Origin: an uncultured Clostridia bacterium
GTDB taxonomy: Bacteria > Bacillota > Clostridia > Oscillospirales > CAG-272
DNA length: 39,635 nt
Direction of reading: 5' to 3'
Assembly: GCA_947630015.1 (NCBI GenBank)
Contig: CANRFY010000018.1
Location: 1-39,635, forward strand
Positions 1-7,650 of this stretch are shown piece after piece. The notes beneath the pieces are model-generated. The model was given only the letters and a program-made list of their open reading frames with translations. It did not search any database and was not told the origin of the DNA. Position numbers and translations under genes: made by a program. Positions within the stretch are counted from its first letter, which is position 1; each line of letters begins with the position of its first letter.

Positions 1-68
1 CTCGTAAATGTTTAGGCTGGAAATCTCCTGAGGAAGTTTTTTTCAACAAATCGTTGCACTTCACTTGA
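1..68 (+). pseudogene. 3' end of an IS30-family transposase (cut by window edge)
   Basis: Reading from base 3, the frame gives RKCLGWKSPEEVFFNKS followed by LHFT and a TGA stop at 66-68. This matches the usual C-terminus of IS30-family transposases, whose ends read like KCLGW-TP-EVF and LHLT. Only about 21 codons are inside the window, so I cannot tell whether the gene is intact. A window that starts inside an insertion sequence is typical of a contig end, because assemblies break at multicopy elements. The right end of the element must lie between the stop codon and the start of the next gene at 108; its left inverted repeat is not visible. IS30 transposases are DDE enzymes that move by a circular intermediate. 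Confidence 0.75.
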
Positions 69-107
69 CAATCTGAGATAAAAAGTTTCCTTCTCCCTCA
101 AAAACTT
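69..107 (+). mobile_element. probable right terminus of the IS30-like element
   Basis: The 39 bases between the transposase stop and the next ATG should hold the right inverted repeat, but without the left end the boundary cannot be fixed. No Shine-Dalgarno sequence is visible before the ATG at 108. There is a TTGACA at 64-69, but no good -10 at the right spacing. Confidence 0.45.
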
Positions 108-1028
108 ATGACAGATATAATAATAATCGGCGCGGGGCCGGCGGGGCTGACTGCGGGGATATACGCGCGGCGGGCGGAGAAATCCGTGCTGATACTGGAG
201 AAGGGCGCGTTCGGCGGCCAGATGACGTATTCGCCGCAGATCGACAATTACCCGGGCATACCGTCCGTATCGGGCGTCGAGATCGCGGACAGGATGGTGG
301 GTCAGGCGCTCGATCTCGGCGTCGAGATCGAGGTCGAGGAAGTGACGCGCGTCGCGGAAGGCGATGCGCCGGACTTTAATAAGCGCGTCGAGTGCGAGAG
401 CGGCGCCGTTTACGAGGCGAGAGCCGTCATAATCGCGTCGGGCGCGGAGCATCGCCATCTCGGCGTACCCGGCGAGGACGCCCACATCGGCGACGGGATA
501 TCGTTCTGCGCCGTGTGCGACGGCGCGTTTTATCGCGGACGGAATGTCGCCGTCGTGGGCGGCGGCAACTCGGCGCTGCAGGAGGCGCTGATGCTGTCGA
601 ATGTATGCGCACGCGTCACGATTTTGCAGAATCTGCCGACGCTGACGGGCGAGCAGGCGCTTCGCGACGCTGTCGCGGCGCGCGGCAACATCGACGTGAT
701 CTGCTCCGTCACTGTGGCGGAGGTGAAAACGGCCGCCGACGGCTCGTTCGGCGGACTTGTGATCGAGCGCGCCGACACGGGTGCGCGCGAGGATATCGAT
801 TGCGACGGCGCGTTCGTCGCGATCGGACTTGCGCCCAAAAACGCGCCGTTTGAGTCGCTGACGTCGCTCGACGACGGCGGCTACATCCTCTCCGACGAAT
901 CGTGCGTCTGCGAGACGCCGGGCGTCTTCGTCGCCGGCGACTGCCGCACGAAGGCGGTGCGCCAGATCGCGACCGCGGTCGCGGACGGCGCCGCCGCCGC
1001 CCTCGCCGCGTGCCGGTATTTAGGGTGA
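108..1028 (+). CDS. trxB: thioredoxin-reductase-like FAD/NAD(P) oxidoreductase
   Basis: This 306-residue flavoprotein has the full thioredoxin reductase layout. An N-terminal FAD-binding GAGPAG sits at residues 8-13, the redox pair CAVC at 134-137, a second dinucleotide motif GGGNSA at 151-156, and the C-terminal FAD motif VFVAGD at about 273-278. The family passes electrons through the CxxC pair to thioredoxin. What is missing is the HRRxxxR stretch that binds the NADPH 2'-phosphate in E. coli TrxB: the region after the second glycine motif reads VTILQNLPTLTGE. The electron donor may therefore not be NADPH (NADH, or ferredoxin as in clostridial pyridine-independent relatives). Length is normal and the start is complete, but no ribosome binding site precedes it because an IS30 end lies immediately upstream. 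The gene symbol rests on family level only. Confidence 0.88.
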   Translation: MTDIIIIGAGPAGLTAGIYARRAEKSVLILEKGAFGGQMTYSPQIDNYPGIPSVSGVEIADRMVGQALDLGVEIEVEEVTRVAEGDAPDFNKRVECESGAVYEARAVIIASGAEHRHLGVPGEDAHIGDGISFCAVCDGAFYRGRNVAVVGGGNSALQEALMLSNVCARVTILQNLPTLTGEQALRDAVAARGNIDVICSVTVAEVKTAADGSFGGLVIERADTGAREDIDCDGAFVAIGLAPKNAPFESLTSLDDGGYILSDESCVCETPGVFVAGDCRTKAVRQIATAVADGAAAALAACRYLG

Positions 1029-1334
1029 GGTTAGTTTAAATGTGGAGGGAAGGAAAACTTCTTGAAAGAAGTTTTCCTTCCCTCCACACCTCCCATCTTT
1101 TCAAGAACTTTTATTACATTTTAGTTTTTGAGGATAAACGAAAACAGTATCCTCGGGGCGGACTTAAGATAAACACGATTTAGTCCGCTTTAGGAAGACA
1201 ACATCTGCTTGCTTTGCTCGGAGTCGTCACACTTTTCGCGGAGCGAAAATGTGTAATAGCTCGACGCGCCAGCGGCGAGATATCCCCTTTCTTTCAAGAA
1301 CTTTTACTACTTTTTTCTACAGGAGGACGCCGGT
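1029..1334. other. intergenic region with a long perfect hairpin, no gene seen
   Basis: About 300 bases with no convincing gene. It holds a 22-bp perfect inverted repeat (1042-1063 with 1066-1087) that may end trxB transcription although no T-run follows. Two short segments (around 1099-1120 and 1295-1310) share the phrase TTCAAGAACTTTTA with the dispersed repeats found elsewhere in the window. A hairpin with one bulge lies near 1229-1255. The ribosome binding site of the next gene, AGGAGG, is at 1320-1326. Confidence 0.6.
1042..1087. repeat. 22-bp perfect palindrome downstream of trxB
   Basis: The left arm 1042-1063 is exactly complementary to 1066-1087. Its design, a purine-rich outer stem around an AACTTCTT/AAGAAGTT inner stem, resembles the variable hairpins of the repeat arrays at 4.7-5.05, 8.3, 9.2, 12.8 and 20.9 kb. 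It may be a solitary member of the same repeat class and could act as a terminator or mRNA 3' stabiliser. Confidence 0.7.
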
Positions 1335-2543
1335 ATGTTTCGATTGCCGGATACGGTGACGCTTGCGCTCGACACGCTCGAAGCGGCGGGATACGAGGCA
1401 TACGCCGTCGGCGGATGCGTGCGCGATCTCTGCCGCGGCGTTGTGCCGCACGATTACGACATAACGACGTCGGCGACGCCGGATGAGATCGAGGCAGCGT
1501 TTTGCGGCTTCCGTCTCATCGAGACGGGCATAAAGCACGGCACCGTGACCGTTCTAATCGACGGCGAGCCGCTCGAGATCACAACATACCGCACCGACGG
1601 CGAATATCTCGACAGGCGTCATCCGTCGAACGTCACGTTTTCGCGCGACATCGACGACGATTTGTCGCGGCGCGATTTCACCGTGAACGCGATGGCGTAC
1701 AGTCCGCGGCGCGGACTGCGCGATCCGTTTGACGGGCGCGGCGATCTGTGCCGGCGGGTGATACGGTGCGTGGGCGATCCGGACACGAGATTTTCCGAGG
1801 ACGGGCTGCGCATTATGCGCGCCGTCAGATTCGCGTCGTGCCTCGGATTCGACATCGATATGGCGACGTCGGAATCGATACACAAAAACAGGCGTCTGCT
1901 TGCCGACATATCCGCGGAGCGGATACTGTCCGAGCTGCGCCGCCTCGTCGTCGGAGAAAACGCGTGCCGCATTTTGACCGAATACGGCGATCTGATCGGC
2001 GAGATCATGCCGGAGGCGGCGGACGACGGCTACACGGGACGCGTTCGCGGCATACGGGATACGGAGGCGGACGAGGTTCTGCGGCTGGCGGTCGTCCTCG
2101 GCGGGGAGGACGCCGTATGCGCGCTTGTAAGATTGAAGCCGGACGGGAAACTTCTCGACGGCGTCGGGCGCGCGCTTTCGCTCGCAAAGGACGGGATCGG
2201 ACTCGATCCGATATCGCTGCGGCGCGCGCTGCGCCACGCGGGATATGACGACGTGATCCGCGCCGTCAGGCTGCGCGCCTATTACGGCGCGATCGCGGGC
2301 GGGGATGCGGACGGCGCGATATCGCTGCTGTGTGCGATGCGCGAATGCGGCGAATGCGTGACGCCGCGTCAGCTCGCGATCTCGGGACGCGATCTGATCG
2401 CGCTCGGCGTGCCGGAGGGCGAGGCGGTCGGGGAAATGCTCGAACGGCTGCTCGGACTCGTCGTGGAGGAAAAGCTCGAAAACGAAAGCGGCGCGCTTCT
2501 CGACGCCGCGCGATCGATAAAAGCCGCGTCGGTCGGGGATTAG
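1335..2543 (+). CDS. cca: CCA tRNA nucleotidyltransferase (class II)
   Basis: This 402-residue protein is a class II nucleotidyltransferase that adds or repairs the CCA end of tRNAs. Motif A reads AVGGCVRD at residues 24-31 followed by the metal-binding pair D40-Y-D42. The RRDFTVNAMAY motif, the DPFDGRGDL motif and the RAVRFAS motif follow in the expected order, with the AERI-SEL segment beginning the helical tRNA-binding half. Length is normal for the bacterial family. Poly(A) polymerase I shares these motifs, but the only tRNA in this window has no encoded CCA, which suits a CCA-adding enzyme. The ATG at 1335 follows AGGAGG at a good distance. It is separated from trxB by a repeat-bearing gap, so co-transcription is uncertain. 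Confidence 0.92.
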   Translation: MFRLPDTVTLALDTLEAAGYEAYAVGGCVRDLCRGVVPHDYDITTSATPDEIEAAFCGFRLIETGIKHGTVTVLIDGEPLEITTYRTDGEYLDRRHPSNVTFSRDIDDDLSRRDFTVNAMAYSPRRGLRDPFDGRGDLCRRVIRCVGDPDTRFSEDGLRIMRAVRFASCLGFDIDMATSESIHKNRRLLADISAERILSELRRLVVGENACRILTEYGDLIGEIMPEAADDGYTGRVRGIRDTEADEVLRLAVVLGGEDAVCALVRLKPDGKLLDGVGRALSLAKDGIGLDPISLRRALRHAGYDDVIRAVRLRAYYGAIAGGDADGAISLLCAMRECGECVTPRQLAISGRDLIALGVPEGEAVGEMLERLLGLVVEEKLENESGALLDAARSIKAASVGD

Positions 2544-2691
2544 GATGGTTCCGCTTGCGGGAAAGCGCTGTCTGTTAATCCGCGCGGGGCGCGAAAATGT
2601 CATGAACGAAAAAGCGCATTGACGCGGTCGGGAGCCGATCGGCCGCAAAAAGGCAGGCGCGGGGACAGCTCACGCCGCACTAAAATAAACG

Positions 2692-2732
2692 AAAACGGAG
2701 CGTGCCGGCGACGGCGCGCTCCGTTTTATTTT
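2692..2732. terminator. bidirectional intrinsic terminator between cca and degV
   Basis: An 11-bp stem (2692-2702 with 2717-2727) is flanked by an A-run on the left and T-rich sequence on the right. It lies between convergent genes and can serve both strands. The second degV stop codon lies at its edge. Confidence 0.85.
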
Positions 2733-3602
2733 CTACAGCTCCGGCTCGCGGGCGCATCCGATCCCGATTGCGCCGCGTCCCGTATGACACGCCACCGACA
2801 GCGCCAGCGGGTCCGCTATGACAGTATGCCCGGGGAAGTATTCCTCGATCTCGTGCTTCCATTCGGCGGCTTCCTCGTCCGTGCAGGTATAGGCGGCGGC
2901 AATACGCATCCGGCAGCCGGCAAATCGGCCGGAAAGATCGGCGGCGAGCGCCTCGAGCATAGTCTTTTTCGCCGGCTTCAATCCGCGCACCTTGGCATAT
3001 GCGTCGAGCTTTCCGCCCGCGATCATAAAAACCGGCTTGATGCCGAGTACGGTGCCGAGCGCGGCTCCGGCCGCCGTGATGCGGCCGCCCTTTTTCAGAA
3101 ATTTCAGCGTGTCGACGGTGATGTAGACGGACGACTCAAGCGCCTCGCGGCGCAGTACGTCCGCGATCGCGTCGGCGTCCATCCCGCAGTTCGCCATCGA
3201 TATCGCGTCCTCGACGGCGAATCTCAGCGGCACCGATATGCGCTTGTTGTCGACGACGATCACGCGTCCGCCGTAATCGGCGGCGAGCGCCTCCGCGACG
3301 GCGCATGAGCCGGACAGACCGGACGACATCGGCATATAGATCACGCGCTCAAAATCGCGCAGAGCGCGATCCCAAAGCTCGGTGATCGACGCCGGCGACG
3401 GCTGCGACGTCGAAACGTCGGCGTCCGCGTCGAGCGCTGCGAACAGCTCGCCGCGCGAAAGATCGACGCCCTCCAAATGCATTTTCCCGTCGATGCAGAA
3501 CGGCATCGGCAAGACGTAGACGCCGAGCGATTCCGCCTCCGACTGCGTTATGCCGCTGTTGCTGTCGGTCGCAATTGCGATCGATCCGTTATATGTCTTC
3601 AT
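2733..3602 (-). CDS. DegV family protein (fatty-acid-binding), second of a tandem pair
   Basis: DegV proteins bind a long-chain acyl group; in Firmicutes they act as FakB subunits that present fatty acids to the kinase FakA for phosphorylation and membrane lipid synthesis. Here the family landmarks are ATDSNSG near the start, PMPF, TSQPSP, the MSSGLSGSC acyl/phosphate loop, VVDNKRIS, TLKFLKKGG with TAAGAALG, and the final CHTGRGAIGI. I take the ATG at 3602 (289 aa); an in-frame TTG at 3611 would add three residues, and neither has a strong ribosome binding site. The gene starts 16 bases after the upstream degV stops, so the two form an operon and are clear paralogs. No fakA is in the window. 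Confidence 0.88.
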   Translation of the reverse strand: MKTYNGSIAIATDSNSGITQSEAESLGVYVLPMPFCIDGKMHLEGVDLSRGELFAALDADADVSTSQPSPASITELWDRALRDFERVIYMPMSSGLSGSCAVAEALAADYGGRVIVVDNKRISVPLRFAVEDAISMANCGMDADAIADVLRREALESSVYITVDTLKFLKKGGRITAAGAALGTVLGIKPVFMIAGGKLDAYAKVRGLKPAKKTMLEALAADLSGRFAGCRMRIAAAYTCTDEEAAEWKHEIEEYFPGHTVIADPLALSVACHTGRGAIGIGCAREPEL

Positions 3603-3618
3603 TTTGCTCAAGGATCCG

Positions 3619-4473
3619 TCAGAATTCGATGACTCTGCTGCACGCGATCGCGAGCGCTCCGCGCCCGATATGGCATGAAACGGACAGCGACAGCGGGTCC
3701 ATATTTATGTCGTACCCGGGGAATCTCTCCGCGATCTGAGCGCGCCAAGCCTCCGCCTCGTCTGCGGAGCAGGTGTACGCGGCCGAAAGATGGACTCGGG
3801 CGGCCGCAAAGCGGCCTTTGATGTCGTTCTCCATCGCGTCGAGCATGACGATGCGCGCCGATTTCATCCCGCGTACCTTCGCGAATGCGTCGAGCTTCTG
3901 TCCCTGTATCTGAAGCACGGGCTTGATGCCGAGAACGGACCCGATCGCGGCTCCTGCCGCCGTGACGCGGCCGCCCTTCTTTAAGTATTTGAGCGTGTCG
4001 ACGGTGATGTAAATGGACGATTCGAGCGCTTCGTTCATGAGCGTGCGGACGATGTCCTCCGCGTCCATCCCGCGATCTGCCATCATCTTCGCGTCAAGAA
4101 CGGCCTGACGCTGCGTCACCGATATGCGCTGATTGTCGACGACGAGGACGCGCCCGTCATAAGCGCGAGCCAGCATCTCGGCCGATTCGCATGAGCTTGA
4201 AAGTCCCGACGACATGGGGATGTGGATGACCTTGTCGGACTTTTTCAGCTCCTCGTCCCACATATCGGTGACGGAACCCGGCGACGGCTGCGACGTCGAT
4301 ATGTCGGCGTCCTCGTCAAGACGCTTGTAGAATTCATCCTGCGTCAGCGATATGTCCTCGTAGAAAAGCTCGCCGTTGATGTAGAACGGCATCGGCAGCA
4401 CACGCACGCCGTATTCTTCGCCCTTCGCCTGCGTGATGCCGCTGTTGCTGTCCGTAACGATCGATATTTTCAT
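3619..4473 (-). CDS. DegV family protein (fatty-acid-binding), first of a tandem pair
   Basis: This 284-residue DegV/FakB-type protein is the first gene of a two-gene minus-strand operon. It shows VTDSNSGIT at the N-terminus, TSQPSPGSVTDMW, the loop MSSGLSSSC, VVDNQRISV, TLKYLKKGGRVTAAGAA, GIKPVLQI and the closing CHIGRGALAI. The upstream reading frame extends to 4539, but the ATG at 4473 is preceded by AAGGAGA at ideal spacing and matches where the family begins. It is very similar throughout to the following gene, so they arose by duplication; the two may prefer different acyl chains, as known for FakB paralogs, but that cannot be read from the sequence. Confidence 0.9.
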   Translation of the reverse strand: MKISIVTDSNSGITQAKGEEYGVRVLPMPFYINGELFYEDISLTQDEFYKRLDEDADISTSQPSPGSVTDMWDEELKKSDKVIHIPMSSGLSSSCESAEMLARAYDGRVLVVDNQRISVTQRQAVLDAKMMADRGMDAEDIVRTLMNEALESSIYITVDTLKYLKKGGRVTAAGAAIGSVLGIKPVLQIQGQKLDAFAKVRGMKSARIVMLDAMENDIKGRFAAARVHLSAAYTCSADEAEAWRAQIAERFPGYDINMDPLSLSVSCHIGRGALAIACSRVIEF

Positions 4474-4510
4474 AATGCAGTTCTCCTTATCTTGCCCTTC
4501 ACTTCTGCGT

Positions 4511-4539
4511 ATTGTATCATATTTCCCTATGCCGTGCAA
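4511..4539 (-). promoter_or_regulatory. sigma-A promoter for the degV operon
   Basis: On the minus strand TTGCAC (4539-4534) and TACAAT (4516-4511) are 17 bases apart, placing the transcription start about 30 bases before the AAGGAGA of the first degV. Confidence 0.75.
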
Positions 4540-4683
4540 GGGGATTTTGTTGACAAATCAATAATTGTGAAATATGCATAATAAATTTGAGTAATATGCG
4601 CGGATGCTGGAGAATAATGACGCCGAAAAAAACTGCGCATCATCGCGATGCGCAGGGAATAGGCGAATAAATTTGTCCCTTAT

Positions 4684-5050
4684 CCTTGTCATTAAAATTC
4701 CTTAAGTGAGGTTTGGGGCAAAACCCCAAAATGCGGTGTTCGCGCTCGCGCGACTACTTCGCCGACGCACGAACGCGCGTCGCAGAGGCAAGCACACTTG
4801 CCATATAACCCTTGTCATAAAAATTCTTGAAGATTCTTAAGGAACTTCTTATAAGAAGTTCCTTAAGTGTGGTTTGGGGTGAAACCCCAAAAAAGCGGTG
4901 TTCGCGCCCGCGCGACTACTTCGCCCTTGCACGAACGCGCGTCGCAGAGGCGAACACACTTGCCCTATAACCCTTGTCATAAAAATTCTTGAAGATTCTT
5001 AAGGAACTTCTTATAAGAAGTTCCTTAAGTGGGGTTTGGGGTGAAACCCC
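4684..5050. repeat. tandem array A of the dispersed 69-bp core repeat (period 162 bp)
   Basis: This fills the gene-free stretch 4540-5058. A 69-bp core (4734-4802 and 4896-4964) begins CGGTGTTCGCGC and ends GCGAACACACTTGCC or a close variant, so its ends are inverted copies of each other (GTGTTCGC / GCGAACAC). Each core is followed by ATAACCCTTGTCATAAAAATTC, then ATTCTTAAG, a palindrome AGGAACTTCTTATAAGAAGTTCCTT, and a CTTAAG-GGGG tail with a GGGGT-GAA-ACCCC hairpin. The last 242 bases contain two nearly exact 162-bp units; a shortened unit precedes them. The array stops 8 bases from the stop codon of the DUF4037 gene. The rest of the gap (4540-4683) holds a small hairpin near 4631-4653 and nothing else I can identify. 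Confidence 0.9.
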
Positions 5051-5058
5051 AAATTACC

Positions 5059-5994
5059 TCAATCCACCCCGTAAAGGATATCGAGACTGCGGATATCGGC
5101 GTCGCGGACGCTGTCGTTGCACTCAAACGCGGCGCGCTGGACGCTGTCGGCGCGGGTGAAATCGAGCGCGCGCAGCTCGCCGAGAATGCGGACGCACACG
5201 TCGGCGATCAGCTCGGATTTGAGCTTCGCGGTCTTCGGATCATTGTCACTCGAAATGAGAAATTCGAGCGTGTCGTAGAGCGACGAGAACGGCTCGGGAA
5301 GGAGCGAAAACGCGCGCGGCGCCCATTTGTAAAACGGCATCGGCACGCGCGAGGCGCAGAAGCATACGCCGGAGGCGTGACGCACGAATTCGATCGCGGC
5401 AAGCTGCGCCGACGCAGTCTCGCCGCGCGCGATCTGACGCGGATAATTGTATTCTCCCGACTGCGACATCAAAAGCAGATGCCCTGCGAGCCGCTTTTTT
5501 GTCACGTCGTCGGGGACGTTTTGCAGATAAAGCCGACGCTTGGTGAAAACGCCGGCGTCGTCGCGGAAGACGACGCCGTTGACGGCCTCGGCGATATAAT
5601 GCTCCGGCACGCGGAGCCATTCCCGCGCCGTCATGACGCCGTCGGCGTGTCCCGTCCGCGACATGAAAAAGTCGGACTGCATAATAACGCCGCGCCGACT
5701 GCCGCCGGCGGGCGCGATCATGGCGCGCGAGAGTCCGCGGAATTCGCGCGGAAGCGACGAATACGCGCGTTCGAGCTTGAATACGTCCGCGCGATCGACG
5801 CCGTCGGGGACGAAAATGCAGAAGCCGGGATCAAAATCGTGATCGCGCGATACGTCGTCGTCAAAGCCGAAGCATTCGGACCCCACGCCGCACAGCCCCA
5901 CGGCAAGCACGCCTTCAAGCTCGGGAAAACGCGAATGTATCATCGGCGCGCCGTAAAGCTCGTAGTATTCGCGCGAAAGCTCAATTCCCCGCAT
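5059..5994 (-). CDS. DUF4037 nucleotidyltransferase-fold protein
   Basis: This 311-residue protein belongs to the DUF4037 family. The N-terminal nucleotidyltransferase-like signature VGSECFGFDDDVSRDHDFDP lies at about residues 37-56: a GS pair followed by acidic metal-binding candidates. The rest is alpha-helical, as in related antibiotic or nucleotide transferases. The exact reaction is not known. The long frame could start at 6180, but the ATG at 5994 fits the family start (MRGIELSREYYELY) and overlaps the end of the upstream TPR gene by 14 bases, a sign of translational coupling. The pairing of a TPR protein with DUF4037 suggests the TPR partner recognises a target for this enzyme. Downstream lies repeat array A. 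Confidence 0.82.
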   Translation of the reverse strand: MRGIELSREYYELYGAPMIHSRFPELEGVLAVGLCGVGSECFGFDDDVSRDHDFDPGFCIFVPDGVDRADVFKLERAYSSLPREFRGLSRAMIAPAGGSRRGVIMQSDFFMSRTGHADGVMTAREWLRVPEHYIAEAVNGVVFRDDAGVFTKRRLYLQNVPDDVTKKRLAGHLLLMSQSGEYNYPRQIARGETASAQLAAIEFVRHASGVCFCASRVPMPFYKWAPRAFSLLPEPFSSLYDTLEFLISSDNDPKTAKLKSELIADVCVRILGELRALDFTRADSVQRAAFECNDSVRDADIRSLDILYGVD

Positions 5995-6802
5995 ATATTT
6001 TGCGCGCTCTTTCCGACAGCTCCTCGGAATACTCGAACCAGCCGTAGTATCCGAACGTGGGCGCAGATTTCTCGCACGCGTATGCGTAATATCCGTCGGT
6101 GCGGGAGGAGTCGGCCTCGAGACATTGCTCGGCGAGCGATAAAAACTCCGAGATGCGCTCCTCGGCGGCTTCAAGTCCAAGCTCGGCCTCCGCCGCGTTC
6201 GCCATGTTCATGTACGTTATCGCGGATTCGATGCGTCCGTCGCTTTTTCCCGCCGCGATCGAAAGCGCGCGGCGGTAAAGCTCGTCGGCCTCCGAGAACA
6301 TCGAAAGATCGACAAGACAAAGCCCCATGTTGTTGCAAAGCGCCGCCATGCGCGGATCGTCCGCGTCAAGGGAAGATTCGTATATCTCCTTTGCGCGGCG
6401 ATAGTAGGGAAGCGCGCGGTCGGCTTCGCCGAACGCCTTGTACGCGGTCGCGACATTGATGTACGACGTCGCGGCGCTGACGCGTCCGTCCATCGATTCG
6501 ACAGCGTGAAGCACGCGGTCGGCGGCCGCGTATGCGTCGTCGCGCCTGCCGAGACGTCGGTAAAGCCCTATCAGCTCGTTGTCGACGGTGATGACGCCGT
6601 GGGAATCGCGTCCCGCCTTGGCCTCGTCCCGCCAGTATTTCAAATGGCGCTCGGCGGCCGCAAAATCGTTGCGCGACAGATGCTCGTCAAGCTTCGCTAT
6701 GACGCGCGAAACGGGAATTCGCATCACAAATTGCTCCTCGGTGTGTCCTACGTTCAGCGGACAGCGCGGTTCTTCGTAATCTTCCTTATCTATAAGCTGC
6801 AT
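5981..6802 (-). CDS. tetratricopeptide (TPR) repeat protein
   Basis: This 273-residue soluble protein contains TPR-type helical pairs from about residue 30 onward. Recognisable units include the one around LIGLYRRLGRRDDAYAAADR, the one with ATAYKAFGEADRALPYYRRA, and the one with MGLCLVDLSMFSEADELYRR. It has no signal peptide. TPRs mediate protein binding; no specific partner can be read except the DUF4037 protein, whose gene overlaps the stop codon. I choose the ATG at 6802 (MQLIDKEDYEEP) because GAGGT sits about 7 bases upstream; the longer frame starting at 6853 has no such site. It is transcribed from a strong divergent promoter in the 120-base gap before the rhomboid-like gene. Confidence 0.8.
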   Translation of the reverse strand: MQLIDKEDYEEPRCPLNVGHTEEQFVMRIPVSRVIAKLDEHLSRNDFAAAERHLKYWRDEAKAGRDSHGVITVDNELIGLYRRLGRRDDAYAAADRVLHAVESMDGRVSAATSYINVATAYKAFGEADRALPYYRRAKEIYESSLDADDPRMAALCNNMGLCLVDLSMFSEADELYRRALSIAAGKSDGRIESAITYMNMANAAEAELGLEAAEERISEFLSLAEQCLEADSSRTDGYYAYACEKSAPTFGYYGWFEYSEELSERARKIYAGN

Positions 6803-6858
6803 AAATTCGACCTCGTCTGACTGATTGCCGGATAATGAGTCACCGTCCGGCACAGATC

Positions 6859-6887
6859 ATTATACAGCAAAATCGCGCGTCAGTCAA
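6859..6887 (-). promoter_or_regulatory. sigma-A promoter for the TPR-DUF4037 operon
   Basis: Minus-strand TTGACT (6887-6882) and TATAAT (6864-6859) with a 17-base spacer. It is back to back with the promoter at 6926-6954. Confidence 0.85.
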
Positions 6888-6925
6888 TTTCATTTTGACG
6901 AAAACGGGCGGCGGTATATAAACTA

Positions 6926-6954
6926 TTGAACTTATGGCAAAAATATGCTACAAT
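6926..6954 (+). promoter_or_regulatory. sigma-A promoter for the rhomboid-like gene
   Basis: TTGAAC (6926-6931) and TACAAT (6949-6954), 17-base spacer. The start codon follows only 21 bases after the -10, so the leader is very short and begins almost at the ribosome binding site GGAGGTGA (6961-6968). Confidence 0.85.
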
Positions 6955-6974
6955 AACATTTGGAGGTGACTCGG

Positions 6975-7634
6975 ATGGGGAATAAGCTGCGCAGGCTCGA
7001 ATATAAGCTCGCGCCATATGCCGTAAAAAATCTCATGACGATCATGATCGGCGCGATGGCGATCGTGTTCGTGGCGGATTTCGCCGTTTCATCGGCGAAT
7101 CCCGAGCTGTCGCTTTATGAGTGGCTCGCGTTCGACAGACATATGATCGCTGACGGGCAGATATGGCGTCTTTTCACGTTTATCTTCCTGCCGCCGCAAT
7201 CGAGCGTTATATTCATAATTTTCGCGCTGTATCTTTATTGGCTGATGGGAAGTCAGCTCGAACGCGAATGGGGCGCGTTCCACTTCAATCTGTATTATCT
7301 GGCGGGGATCGCGGGCGCGCTCATTTCGGGACTTATAACGGGATACGCGACGAACAGCTATATAAATATGTCGCTGTTTTTGGCGTTCGCGCTCTATTAT
7401 CCGAATTTTCAGCTGTATTTATTCTTTTTCATTCCGATAAAGATCAAATGGCTCGCGTGGCTCGACGTGATACTGCTCGCGGTCGAATTCATCCTCAGCG
7501 GATGGGGCGCGCGCGCGGCGATACTGTTCTCGCTTTTAAACGTGCTTTTGTTCTTCTATCGCGATCTTATCGCGGAATGCAAACGACTGTTTATGAATCT
7601 GCGGTACAGATGGGACCGCTGGCGAAAAATGTGA
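6975..7634 (+). CDS. rhomboid-fold membrane protein, probably inactive as a protease
   Basis: This 219-residue integral membrane protein has about six hydrophobic segments. The block WRLFTFIFLPP followed by YLYWLMGSQLEREWG and then FNLYYLAGIAGAL matches the first half of rhomboid-superfamily proteins (the WR-motif loop and the second and third membrane helices). Active rhomboids carry GxSG on helix 4. Here the equivalent stretch reads SYINMSLFLAFALYYPN, without that motif, and no clear catalytic histidine is visible later. It is better called a pseudo-rhomboid (Derlin/iRhom-like), a class known to bind rather than cut membrane proteins. The ATG at 6975 is preceded by GGAGGTGA. It is followed 16 bases later by the ASRT-like gene, probably in one operon. 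Confidence 0.8.
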   Translation: MGNKLRRLEYKLAPYAVKNLMTIMIGAMAIVFVADFAVSSANPELSLYEWLAFDRHMIADGQIWRLFTFIFLPPQSSVIFIIFALYLYWLMGSQLEREWGAFHFNLYYLAGIAGALISGLITGYATNSYINMSLFLAFALYYPNFQLYLFFFIPIKIKWLAWLDVILLAVEFILSGWGARAAILFSLLNVLLFFYRDLIAECKRLFMNLRYRWDRWRKM

Positions 7635-7650
7635 TCATGGAGGGATCAAA

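Noticed and set aside
2619..3308. A 229-codon plus-strand frame over the second degV.
   Set aside because: It is the reverse complement shadow of a well-supported DegV gene and crosses a terminator.
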